59,060 nucleotides of DNA. It comes from an uncultured Eubacterium sp. (GTDB taxonomy: Bacteria; Bacillota; Clostridia; Peptostreptococcales; Anaerovoracaceae). Every line of letters starts with the position of its first letter. The stretch's first letter is position 1. The notes beneath the pieces were generated by a model, which saw only the letters and a program-made list of their open reading frames with translations, was not told the origin of the DNA and ran no database searches. The stretch covers positions 1 through 59,060 of the forward strand of contig CABUXV010000010.1 of NCBI GenBank assembly GCA_902495595.1. The letters are read 5' to 3'. Shown here piece after piece: positions 8,807 through 16,111 of the stretch. The position numbers and the translations under genes were made by a program.

Positions 8807-8977
8807 AAGTTTTTATAATGATAAAATGCACTCCTAAATTATGTTAATTTATTGTAATAATGTCGTTTTATTCGTAACAGGGATAATCGTCAGCTTGATG
8901 TAACATTATTGCTGTTTGTCAACGTTCGGCAACGGAAATATGGCGGTTAATTTGGCTTAGAAACCTTGAAATATCTT
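8807..8977. other. Non-coding gap with no feature recognised
   Basis: About 170 bases between the nuclease-like gene and a strong hairpin. No convincing gene, RNA or promoter is visible; a short open stretch (DNRQLDVTLLL-like) has no start or ribosome site. Confidence 0.5.
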
Positions 8978-9023
8978 GAAAAACCTGCATATATAATATA
9001 TATTATATATGCAGGTTTTTTAT
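8978..9023 (+). terminator. Strong A+T-rich palindromic terminator
   Basis: AAAACCTGCATATATAATA pairs perfectly with its complement TATTATATATGCAGGTTTT and is followed by a T run; on the other strand it is preceded by A residues, so it may work in both directions. Confidence 0.7.
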
Positions 9024-9064
9024 TATAAAGTAAATGTCATAAATGATATTTTCAAAGCGTAAAA

Positions 9065-9147
9065 GAAACTATTTTGTGAAGAATTGCCCCTGACTGCGGG
9101 CGATATTTGTGTAAAGGAACTTTTTATTCCTTATTGCACATTTTTTT
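9065..9147 (+). ncRNA. Copy 1 of a repeated structured element, candidate small RNA
   Basis: This stretch shares its plan and much of its sequence with 30461-30545. Both read GAAA-TA-TTGTGAAG-AT-GCCCC, then a 7-bp hairpin ATTGCCC/GGGCGAT, then a second hairpin TGTGTAA/TTGCACA that contains AAAGGAA, ending in seven T. Where the first stem has U-G here, the other copy has C-G, a change that keeps the pairing. The single-stranded TTGTGAAG segment is also kept. It ends about 60 bases before the MoxR gene, so it could be a free sRNA with its own terminator or a leader that attenuates that gene. The strand is inferred from the T run. Confidence 0.55.
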
Positions 9148-9208
9148 AATAATTATGTTTATTGAGGTGAAAACTATATACATTTACAGAAGGAGATGAA
9201 TTGAGAAA

Positions 9209-10048
9209 ATGAACATGAACGTTTTTAAGGGAAGCGACGATTATGTAGTTACAAAAGAGCTGATGAATGCGGTAAACGTATCCATAGCTTTAAAGAAACC
9301 TTTGCTTATAAAGGGTGAGCCGGGAACAGGTAAGACTATGCTTGCAGAAGCTATTTCAAAAGCGCTTGATATGGAACTTATAATCTGGGGAATAAAGTCC
9401 ACTACTAAAGCGCAGGAAGGTCTTTATGTTTATGATACAGTACAGAGACTTTATGACAGTCAGTTTGGAGAGGGAAATGTTTCCGATATAAAACAGTATA
9501 TAAAATTAGGAAAGCTCGGCGAGGCTTTCACGTCGGAAAAACAGGTTGTACTTCTTATCGACGAAATAGACAAAGCCGATTTGGAATTTCCTAACGACCT
9601 CTTATGGGAGCTTGATAAGATGGAATTTTATATTAACGAAACAAAGGAAACTGTAAAGACTAATCACAGGCCAATCGTAATTATTACATCAAATGCAGAA
9701 AAAGAGCTGCCGGACGCGTTTCTTAGAAGATGTATTTTCCATTATATAGAATTTCCGGATAAGGAAAAGATGGAAGAGATAATAAAGGTTCACTTTGGGA
9801 ATATAGACCAGAATCTTTGTCAGAAAGCTCTTGAAGCATTTTATGACCTAAGAAAGATGGATGAGATACAGAAAAAACCGAGTACCTCTGAGCTTTTGGA
9901 CTGGATACAGGCTCTTATGATAAGCGGAGTTGATGTGGAAAACTTGTCAGGTGAGATGCCGTTTTTAGGTGTGCTTCTTAAAAAGAATCAGGATATTGAC
10001 GTGATGCATGAGATAAAGGAAAAAGGTTACTCATTAAGGAGATGGTAG
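9209..10048 (+). CDS. MoxR-family AAA+ ATPase
   Basis: A 279-residue single-domain AAA+ ATPase. Walker A GEPGTGKT is at residues 36-43, Walker B LLIDEIDKAD at about 116-125, sensor 1 'IITSNAEKELPDAFLRRC' follows, and the arginine finger lies in that FLRRC segment. MoxR ATPases work with a VWA protein to remodel or activate other proteins, often metalloenzymes; RavA-ViaA and CoxD-CoxE are characterised examples. The VWA partner starts 3 bases after this stop. The AGGAG ribosome site is 13 bases from the ATG, rather long, so the start is slightly uncertain. The client protein is not evident; the next gene is a small monooxygenase-like protein. Confidence 0.88.
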   Translation: MNMNVFKGSDDYVVTKELMNAVNVSIALKKPLLIKGEPGTGKTMLAEAISKALDMELIIWGIKSTTKAQEGLYVYDTVQRLYDSQFGEGNVSDIKQYIKLGKLGEAFTSEKQVVLLIDEIDKADLEFPNDLLWELDKMEFYINETKETVKTNHRPIVIITSNAEKELPDAFLRRCIFHYIEFPDKEKMEEIIKVHFGNIDQNLCQKALEAFYDLRKMDEIQKKPSTSELLDWIQALMISGVDVENLSGEMPFLGVLLKKNQDIDVMHEIKEKGYSLRRW

Positions 10049-10051
10049 GAA

Positions 10052-11245
10052 ATGTTTTTAGAATTTTTTTACCTGCTTAGGGCTAAAGGTCTGGAAGTTT
10101 CCATAAATGAATGGATGACCTTGATGGAAGCTTTGGATAAGGGACTTGCTCATTCTTCTTTTCTTGCTTTTTATTATCTTTGCAGAAGTATCTTAGTAAA
10201 GACGGAATCGGATTATGATAAATTTGATGCTGTTTTTGCCGAATATTTTAAAGATGTCCATACTCCGGAGGATTTGCCGGAAGAGTTCTGGAAATGGCTA
10301 AGCGAGGAAGATAGAGAACGGGACATAAATGATAAAGGTACAGGTGATGAATGGCCTAAAGAGCTGGAAGAGCTTATGAAGATGTTCCGTGAACGTATTG
10401 AGGAGCAGAAGGAAAGACATGATGGCGGAAGTTACTGGATAGGTACGGGAGGAACCTCTGTTATGGGCAGGGGAGGCTATCATACAACAGGAATCAGAAC
10501 CGGAGGAGAAAGCCGTCACAAAACAGCTTTACAGATTGCCGGAGAGAGAAATTTTAAGGATTTCAGGCAGGATAAAGTGCTTGATATCAGACAGTTTCAG
10601 ATGGCATTCCGTAAGCTGAGACAGTATTCGTCAAGAGTCGAAGGGCTGAAGACTGAGCTGGATATAGATAAAACGATAGATGAAACCTGTGAGAATGCAG
10701 GTATGCTTAAAATTGTATACGATAAACCTAGGAAAAATACTGTTAAGCTTCTTTTGCTTATAGACTCTGACGGTTCGATGCTTCCGTACAGCAGGCTTTG
10801 CAACAGATTGTTTGAAGCAGTCAGTAAATCCAGCCATTTTAAGGATTTAAAAGTTTATTATTTTCATAACTGCATATACGATCATTTATACAATACGCCT
10901 TACTGCAAAAGAGGCGACTGGGTGGAGACCAACTGGGTTTTAAGCAATTTGGACAGTGAATATAAAGTAATATTTGTAGGTGATGCGGCTATGGCGCCTT
11001 CCGAGCTGTACAGAAAAGGCGGAAATGCAATGATAGGGCTTGGAAATGAAGAACTTGGTATAGAATGGCTTGAAAAGTTCAAAAGACGTTATAAAAAGCA
11101 AATTTGGCTTAATCCTATAGACAGAGCTTCCTGGGATTATACCTACGGAAGCAAAACGATAAATGCAATCAAGGAAGTTTTCCCAATGTATGAACTTACT
11201 CTTGACGGACTTGAGGCAGGTATAAAGAAACTTCTTGTGAGATAG
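10052..11245 (+). CDS. VWA domain protein, CoxE-like partner of MoxR
   Basis: A 397-residue soluble protein. The N-terminal part is helical, the middle is Gly-rich and charged (residues 95-160, including 'GTGGTSVMGRGG'), and the C-terminal half is a von Willebrand factor A domain of the CoxE type. Its MIDAS motif reads D238-S-D-G-S-M, with aspartate where the usual D-x-S-x-S has its first serine, which may alter metal binding. Translation is coupled to the MoxR gene. Known pairs load or activate metal enzymes or act as chaperones. The function of this pair cannot be assigned from the neighbours. Confidence 0.85.
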   Translation: MFLEFFYLLRAKGLEVSINEWMTLMEALDKGLAHSSFLAFYYLCRSILVKTESDYDKFDAVFAEYFKDVHTPEDLPEEFWKWLSEEDRERDINDKGTGDEWPKELEELMKMFRERIEEQKERHDGGSYWIGTGGTSVMGRGGYHTTGIRTGGESRHKTALQIAGERNFKDFRQDKVLDIRQFQMAFRKLRQYSSRVEGLKTELDIDKTIDETCENAGMLKIVYDKPRKNTVKLLLLIDSDGSMLPYSRLCNRLFEAVSKSSHFKDLKVYYFHNCIYDHLYNTPYCKRGDWVETNWVLSNLDSEYKVIFVGDAAMAPSELYRKGGNAMIGLGNEELGIEWLEKFKRRYKKQIWLNPIDRASWDYTYGSKTINAIKEVFPMYELTLDGLEAGIKKLLVR

Positions 11246-11308
11246 TTTCTGTAGAATGATTAAAGATGATTGTTTTTTTTAATCATAAAGATATTATGGA
11301 GAATTAAT

Positions 11309-11593
11309 ATGGTAGTTTTAAATGTAAGATATAAAGTAAAACCGGGGTGTAAAGATATTTTTTACAACATGGTAAATGAAGAGGGCATTCCTGAAAAATC
11401 CCGGGCAGAGGCAGGAAACGTAAAATACGAATATTTCATGTCGGTTGATGATGATAATCTGATTTTACTTATCGAACACTGGAAAGATGATGATGCTTTT
11501 GAGTTTCACAAAGCGCAGGAATACTTTAAAAGACTTCAGGAGATTAAGGAAGAGTATGTGGCAGAGGCAGTAGTAGAACGATATGAAGGATAA
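11309..11593 (+). CDS. ABM-domain (YgiN-like) putative quinol monooxygenase
   Basis: A 94-residue single-domain protein of the antibiotic biosynthesis monooxygenase (ABM) fold: 'VLNVRYKVKPGCKDIFYNMV', a mid-section 'GNVKYEYFMSVDDDNLILLIEHWKDDDAFEFHKA', and a C-terminal helix 'YFKRLQEI' (shown in pieces of the family pattern: strand, W-K-D-x-x-A, H). The start at 11309 has GGAG 8-12 bases ahead; the longer frame from 11270 has no ribosome site. Relatives form dimers that act on quinones or are simply small ligand-binding proteins. It follows the VWA gene by 63 bases and could share its transcript. Substrate unknown. Confidence 0.78.
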   Translation: MVVLNVRYKVKPGCKDIFYNMVNEEGIPEKSRAEAGNVKYEYFMSVDDDNLILLIEHWKDDDAFEFHKAQEYFKRLQEIKEEYVAEAVVERYEG

Positions 11594-11624
11594 AATTCGC
11601 TGCATGATTTCTGAAGAAGATTAA

Positions 11625-11682
11625 AAAAATAAAACGCACGGTTAAAAGATTAAATACATATCCTTTTATTGTGCGTTTTTTG
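11625..11682. terminator. Bidirectional terminator between the monooxygenase and lexA
   Basis: AAAACGCAC pairs with GTGCGTTTT, with an inner GTTAAAAG/CTTTTATT-like stem; A runs on one side and T runs on the other serve the converging genes. Confidence 0.8.
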
Positions 11683-11708
11683 TTGCAAACAGAGCAGGAG
11701 AATTACCG

Positions 11709-12383
11709 TTAAAAGTAACGAAATACTCCCTTTACTTTACCTAAAATTTTAGCGTCTTTTACTATTATCGGACTCATTGTGGAGTTCTCAGGCTGAAGAC
11801 GTATATGATCTTTTTCTTTGTAAAAAGTTTTTACGGTAGCTTCGCTTTCAAATCCATCGACCATTGCGACTACAATATCACCGTTTTTAATAGAATTTTT
11901 TTGTTCTACGAGTATGTAGTCTCCATCCATAATTCCGGCCTCTATCATGCTTTCGCCTTTTACGGTAAGCATAAAATTTTTGCCGCTTCCTAAAAATCTT
12001 GATGGAACGGGAAAACTGTCTTCTATATTCTGTTCAGCTAGTATAGGTGTTCCGGCGGCAATTCTGCCTACCAGAGGTATTTCTTCAATTTGTTCATGAT
12101 ACGCTCCGTCTGCTCCTGAAGAAGCGCCGACTGCAGATATTGCGCTATCTGATGGTAATTGTTTATCGGAAACATCATTATCAACTAACATAAGCGCTCT
12201 TGGCTTGGAAGGGTCCTTTTTTAGATATCCCTGTTTCTCAAGATTTGATATATCCTTATGAGCCGTAGAAGTTGACTTAATATTTAAGGCAGAACATATT
12301 TCACGTACGGTAGGAGGGTATCCTTTTGCTTTTATTTCGTCTCTCATATAATTTAGTATTTTTTGTTCTCTTTCTTTTAACAT
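11709..12383 (-). CDS. lexA: LexA repressor, SOS regulator
   Basis: A 224-residue LexA. The N-terminal winged helix 'PPTVREICSALNIKSTSTAHKDI' (residues 23-45) binds SOS boxes. The C-terminal self-cleaving protease domain has the scissile A110-G111 in 'GRIAAGTP', nucleophile S145 in 'KGESM' and the general-base lysine K185 in 'EATVKTF'. It represses DNA-repair genes until activated RecA triggers cleavage. The linker (about residues 70-100) is longer than usual and rich in Ser, Ala and Gly. AAAGGAGG lies 9 bases ahead of the start. The gene has its own promoter with a matching SOS box, so it is self-regulated. No other SOS gene is adjacent. Confidence 0.96.
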   Translation of the reverse strand: MLKEREQKILNYMRDEIKAKGYPPTVREICSALNIKSTSTAHKDISNLEKQGYLKKDPSKPRALMLVDNDVSDKQLPSDSAISAVGASSGADGAYHEQIEEIPLVGRIAAGTPILAEQNIEDSFPVPSRFLGSGKNFMLTVKGESMIEAGIMDGDYILVEQKNSIKNGDIVVAMVDGFESEATVKTFYKEKDHIRLQPENSTMSPIIVKDAKILGKVKGVFRYF

Positions 12384-12412
12384 TGATATATCCTCCTTTG
12401 GTATATATTAGT

Positions 12413-12451
12413 ATAATAACATAAAAAGAACAAAAAGTAAACGCATGTTTG
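12413..12451 (-). promoter_or_regulatory. lexA promoter with overlapping SOS box
   Basis: On the minus strand, -35 TTTACT (12441-12436) and -10 TATTAT (12418-12413) are 17 bases apart. The -35 overlaps the imperfect palindrome AAACGCATGTTT (12439-12450), which fits the Firmicutes SOS box core AAC-RNRY-GTTY. LexA bound here would block its own promoter. Confidence 0.75.
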
Positions 12452-12490
12452 CGCATGTAATTTTTGAGCCATTTTTTGTATTTCCTGCAG

Positions 12491-12676
12491 ATAACGTATC
12501 TTTAATAAATAAGATGTTTTAAGTTACATTTTACATGATTATTTCTTTATATACGATGTAAAATTAACGTATACTTGGAAAAATATTTGTTTTACGTTAA
12601 TTTACATGCTGAAAGTTCACAAAAACAGCTGAATTTTAACGTGAAATGGTTTTGACATGAGCTTTACGTTAAAAAC
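12491..12676. promoter_or_regulatory. Non-coding region with five AACGT-centred motifs
   Basis: The gap between lexA and the aminotransferase terminator holds five related words: ATAACGTATC (12491), TTAACGTATA (12564), TTTACGTTAA (12591), TTTTAACGTGAAA (12634) and TTTACGTTAAAA (12663). The last four fit one motif TTAACGTRAA in alternating orientation, and the second and third form an inverted repeat. A TTGACA lies at 12652. No gene is seen. This looks like a binding array, but for which regulator is unknown. Confidence 0.45.
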
Positions 12677-12721
12677 ATTTATTAACAAACTTTATCTTGC
12701 CATAAGAGGATGTGTGCAACT

Positions 12722-12750
12722 AAAAAGAAGGCGGAAACCGCCTTCTTTTT
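12722..12750. terminator. Strong terminator after the aminotransferase
   Basis: A perfect 13-bp stem AAAAAGAAGGCGG / CCGCCTTCTTTTT with an AAA loop. It gives T runs on both strands and sits 25 bases past the aminotransferase stop. Confidence 0.9.
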
Positions 12751-12774
12751 AGGAGTACTTTATTGATTGATGAC

Positions 12775-14097
12775 TTAAATCATCTGGTCTACTGAATCCA
12801 ATACTTTATCCATAATAGTCATCTGTTCTTTTAATTCTTCCTCAGTGATTGTAAGAGGAGGGCAAACAACTACCATGTTTTCATGTGAATATGTCCAGAA
12901 TCCATCAGCTTTCAACATACCAAGGATTTTGCCCATTACTCCGTCCGGGTCTTTTCCGAAAGGTACCAATGGTTCTCTTGTAGCTTTATCTTTAACCAAT
13001 TCGATAGCTGAGAATAATCCGATGTGTCTTACTTCACCTACACATGCATGAGTATCTACATATCCATCCAATGTATCAGCAAGGATTTTGCTTGTAGCTT
13101 TCATCTTGTTTTCAACATCCTGGTTCTTGTATTCGTTGATTGTAGCAACTGCAGCAGCGCAGCCCATTGGGTGAGCTGAATAAGTCAGACCGCAGCCCAT
13201 TGAAGTTTCATCGAAGAACTTAGCTATATTTTCCTGCATAACAACTCCGCCGAGAGGAACGTATCCGCAAGTTGCGCCTTTAGCGAATGTAATCATATCA
13301 GGTTCATATCCGAAATTCATGAATGCGAAACATTTACCTGTTCTGTACCATCCAGCCATAACTTCGTCAGCTACCATTAAGATATCGTATTTATCGCAGA
13401 GAGCTCTTACGCCCTGATACCATTTAACAGGTGCGATTAATACGCCGTTTGAACCAACTACTGATTCAAGCCAGATTGCAGCAATCTGTTCAGGACCCTC
13501 GTAAAGGATCTGATTTTCTAATAATTCAAGATAGAAATCTGCCACTTCATCATCGTTTGCGAACTGGCATGCTTTAGGTGCTCTGTAAGCATAAGGTCCA
13601 TCGTATTTTACAAATCCAGGACCGCCAGGTTCGTTGAAGAAGTGTCTAGGTTCTCCTGTAAGCATTCCTGCGCCTGCTGATGAACCGTGATAGCATCTGT
13701 ACTGTGAGAAAATCTTGAGTTTTCCTGTGTACTGTCTTGCAATTTTAATTGCGTTTTCATTAGCTTCAGCTCCGGCATTAGTGAAGAATACTTTACCGCC
13801 TTTGAACCCTGTAGCTTCAACAACTGCTTCAGCAGCATCCGATCTGCAGTCCATAGCAAATCCAGGTCCCATGAAAGGAATTTTCTGAGCCTGTTCAACG
13901 ATAGCATCGATGATAGCTTTATTTCCGTGACCTAAATTGGAGTTTACAAGCTGTGATGACATGTCAGCATATCTTTTGCCGTTTTCATCCCAGAAATATA
14001 TTCCTTCAGCTTTAGTTACAACGATAGGATCAACTTTATTCTGTGCTGACCATGAATGTAAGTTATACTTCTTATCTTTTTCTTTAATTGTTGACAT
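12775..14097 (-). CDS. Class III PLP aminotransferase (taurine/beta-alanine:pyruvate-type)
   Basis: A 440-residue fold-type I aminotransferase. Start at ATG 14097 (MSTIKEKDKKYNLHSWSAQN) has AAGGAG 8 bases ahead; a longer frame to 14151 has none. Family marks are 'NLGHGNKAI', 'FFTNAGAEANENAIK', 'YRCYHGSSAGA', 'VADEVMAGWYRTG' and the PLP lysine in 'ITFAKGATCGYVPLGG'. It most resembles omega-amino-acid:pyruvate aminotransferases, including taurine:pyruvate aminotransferase, making an aldehyde from a terminal amine. The acylating aldehyde dehydrogenase just upstream (180 bases) would use that aldehyde, so together they would turn taurine into sulfoacetyl-CoA or beta-alanine into malonyl-CoA. Which substrate is used cannot be read from the sequence. 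Confidence 0.85.
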   Translation of the reverse strand: MSTIKEKDKKYNLHSWSAQNKVDPIVVTKAEGIYFWDENGKRYADMSSQLVNSNLGHGNKAIIDAIVEQAQKIPFMGPGFAMDCRSDAAEAVVEATGFKGGKVFFTNAGAEANENAIKIARQYTGKLKIFSQYRCYHGSSAGAGMLTGEPRHFFNEPGGPGFVKYDGPYAYRAPKACQFANDDEVADFYLELLENQILYEGPEQIAAIWLESVVGSNGVLIAPVKWYQGVRALCDKYDILMVADEVMAGWYRTGKCFAFMNFGYEPDMITFAKGATCGYVPLGGVVMQENIAKFFDETSMGCGLTYSAHPMGCAAAVATINEYKNQDVENKMKATSKILADTLDGYVDTHACVGEVRHIGLFSAIELVKDKATREPLVPFGKDPDGVMGKILGMLKADGFWTYSHENMVVVCPPLTITEEELKEQMTIMDKVLDSVDQMI

Positions 14098-14158
14098 TTT
14101 TAATCTCCTTTTTTCTTTTCGGGAAAATCCCGGAAAAACAATTCGAATCAACTTTACA

Positions 14159-14190
14159 TATAGGGGACGAATTTAAATTCACCCCCTATA
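14159..14190 (-). repeat. Intercistronic palindrome between dehydrogenase and aminotransferase
   Basis: TATAGGGG and CCCCTATA flank a central GAATTTAAATTC, making an almost perfect 32-base inverted repeat. No T run follows, so it is more likely a processing/stability hairpin or operator than a terminator. A smaller CGGGA..TCCCG hairpin lies at 14120-14133. Confidence 0.6.
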
Positions 14191-14275
14191 AACAGTTTAT
14201 TAGCGTTACATATGATTGTCAATAAATTATCAATACCTTTAAAGTATCTTTAACTTAAAGCATTTTAAGAATTCT

Positions 14276-15703
14276 TTATGCGTCAACCTTAGCGATTACA
14301 TCAGCATCGATGAAGTCTTCTGCTTTTTCAGGTTTCCAGTTAGGAATCTGTCTTGAAACATATGTGAAGTTAAGAAGGTCTTTCCAAGTTGCGTTGTGGG
14401 ATACGCTGTTTCCGCCCCAAGTACCGCAGCCTAATGTCATTGATACAGGGAATCCGCAGTCCCAGCCGCCTGAATTAGTTAAGCACTGAGGCTGGTTAAC
14501 TACGCATTTAGTTACAGGAGCTACAGCAGCAACTCTTTCAACATCTGAATCGTCAGTAGTGTGGATACCGCAGCTGTGGCCTTTACCCTGGTAGTTCAAG
14601 CAAGCCATCATCTTGTCAATAGCATCGTCAAGGTCTTTAGCTTTCTGAACACCTGATACAGGTGAAAGTTTTTCGCCTGCGAATGGATGGTCAAGTCCTG
14701 CTCCGTTTTCTTCAGCCATAAGAACTGCAGTGCCTTCAGGTACATCAATACCAGCAATTTTAGCTATAGTTTCAGCGTTCTGTGCAACGATTGCTCTGTT
14801 AAGTACGTGGTCATTAGGAGTGTTAGGCCACATAGCAACCTGTAATTTCTGCTTTTCTTCTGAACCTTCCTTGAACAGAACAGCTCCGTGAGCTTCCATT
14901 TCCTTTACGAATTCATCGTAGCAGTCTTCAAATACGATGATGTTGTTTTCTGTTGAACATGAAGTTGCATTGTCATATCTCTTTGATTTAACAATCATTT
15001 CAGCAACTTTGTCCATTGGAGTCTTTCCTGTTACGATTGATACACAGTTACCAACGCCAACGCCGATAGCAGGAGTACCGGAAGAATAAGCTGTTTCTAC
15101 AAGAGCTTCGCCGCCGGTAGCGAGGATGAAGTCGCACTGTTTCATGAGTTCCTGTGAAGTCTGAAGTTTAACGTAATCAGGTTCTACTGACTGTACTAAA
15201 TCTTCAGGATATCCTAACTTCTTAAGAGTAGCTCTGATTTCGTCAACGATAACAACGTTGAGCTTTTTGCACTTAGGGTGTGGTGCGAGGATTATAGCAT
15301 TTCTTGTCTTAAGAGCCATATTTGACTTAACGATTGGAGTAGCTTCACCGTTAGTTACAGGCATGATTCCGGCAACAACGCCCATTGGCTTAGCCCATTT
15401 CTGCATTCCTGTCTCTTTATTGTCTTCAATAAGACCAACAGATTTTTCATTTTTCATCTGGAGATAAGCTCCCCATACTTTACCGTAGATTTTTCCAACT
15501 TTATCTTCGGCAATACCCATTCCGGATTCTTCTACTAACATTTCAGCGTACATCTTAGCTTTTTCCGGTTTTGTTAAATTGTAAGTTACTGCAGCAGTAA
15601 TAAGGTCAACATCTTCCTGAGTGAAGTTGTTAGCGATAGCCTGAGCTTTTCTGCCTTTTTCAACTAAATCTGCAACGTATCCAGCAAAGTTTAATTCTGC
15701 CAT
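14276..15703 (-). CDS. CoA-acylating aldehyde dehydrogenase, SauS-like
   Basis: A 475-residue acylating aldehyde dehydrogenase (EutE/AdhE/SauS group), which oxidises an aldehyde with NAD(P) and CoA to an acyl-CoA. The catalytic cysteine is C249 in 'NATSCSTENN', 'IMPVTNGEATPIVKSN' is the cofactor-side motif, and 'GKGHSCGIHTTDD' is the late family motif. The wording fits the sulfoacetaldehyde dehydrogenase (acylating) branch, but malonate-semialdehyde or other small aldehydes remain possible. GGAGGAC lies 9 bases before the ATG. It is preceded by a -24/-12 promoter and followed by an aminotransferase that would supply the aldehyde. No sulfonate-cleaving enzyme is in the window. Confidence 0.85.
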   Translation of the reverse strand: MAELNFAGYVADLVEKGRKAQAIANNFTQEDVDLITAAVTYNLTKPEKAKMYAEMLVEESGMGIAEDKVGKIYGKVWGAYLQMKNEKSVGLIEDNKETGMQKWAKPMGVVAGIMPVTNGEATPIVKSNMALKTRNAIILAPHPKCKKLNVVIVDEIRATLKKLGYPEDLVQSVEPDYVKLQTSQELMKQCDFILATGGEALVETAYSSGTPAIGVGVGNCVSIVTGKTPMDKVAEMIVKSKRYDNATSCSTENNIIVFEDCYDEFVKEMEAHGAVLFKEGSEEKQKLQVAMWPNTPNDHVLNRAIVAQNAETIAKIAGIDVPEGTAVLMAEENGAGLDHPFAGEKLSPVSGVQKAKDLDDAIDKMMACLNYQGKGHSCGIHTTDDSDVERVAAVAPVTKCVVNQPQCLTNSGGWDCGFPVSMTLGCGTWGGNSVSHNATWKDLLNFTYVSRQIPNWKPEKAEDFIDADVIAKVDA

Positions 15704-15780
15704 TTTTTAAGTCCTCCTTTTTATCTGTAAAAATAACAATCTTTTAATAGGATGTCCACGAGACATCACTTATATGTTAC

Positions 15781-15795
15781 GCAAATAATGTGCCA
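15781..15795 (-). promoter_or_regulatory. Sigma-54 (-24/-12) promoter for the dehydrogenase-aminotransferase pair
   Basis: On the minus strand the site reads TGGCACATTATTTGC, with GG and GC exactly 10 bases apart, the strict sigma-54 spacing. It lies about 80 bases ahead of the dehydrogenase start, and an activator gene is next upstream. Confidence 0.85.
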
Positions 15796-15956
15796 ATGAT
15801 GTGTGCGGATGTTGTTTTTTAGGAAAAATTATTTTAAATTAAGTATAATAGTTGACAATAACCTTGGAAATATAAGGCTTTTAAGAAGTATTGCTAAAAA
15901 AATATAATGTATACAAGACGTAAATGGTACAAAACATGTTGCTGATAAAAAAATAA

Positions 15957-15999
15957 AACAAACGAATAGCGATACAAAAATGTATCGAAGTTCGTTTGT
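15957..15999. promoter_or_regulatory. GATACA palindrome inside a terminator-like hairpin
   Basis: GATACAAAAATGTATC (15971-15986) is a near-perfect palindrome of the type seen three more times around the activator gene. It is enclosed in a longer inverted repeat ACAAACGAA/TTCGTTTGT; on the minus strand this hairpin runs into a T-rich stretch, so it may also terminate the activator transcript. Confidence 0.65.
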
Positions 16000-16048
16000 A
16001 TATAAATTAACACATAATATGCCTTAAAAATACTTATTTACAGCTTTT

Positions 16049-16083
16049 GATACAAAATTGTATCGCTGATACAATTTTGTATC
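16049..16083. promoter_or_regulatory. Twin GATACA upstream activating sites
   Basis: GATACAAAATTGTATC and GATACAATTTTGTATC lie 3 bases apart and are exact reverse complements of one another; each is itself a near palindrome. Their centres are 19 bases apart, about two helical turns. They lie 250-300 bases upstream of the -24/-12 promoter, the usual place for enhancer sites of a sigma-54 activator. Confidence 0.75.
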
Positions 16084-16111
16084 GAGTGTTTTTTGGAAGA
16101 GTAATATAGTT

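Noticed and set aside
8860..8963. Possible fragment of a recombinase or other gene
   Set aside because: A short open stretch has no start, ribosome site or recognisable domain.
16049..16083. Intrinsic terminator of the sigma-54 activator
   Set aside because: The stem is strong but no T run follows on the minus strand; palindromic binding sites explain it better, and a hairpin with a T-rich tail lies further on at 15957-15999.
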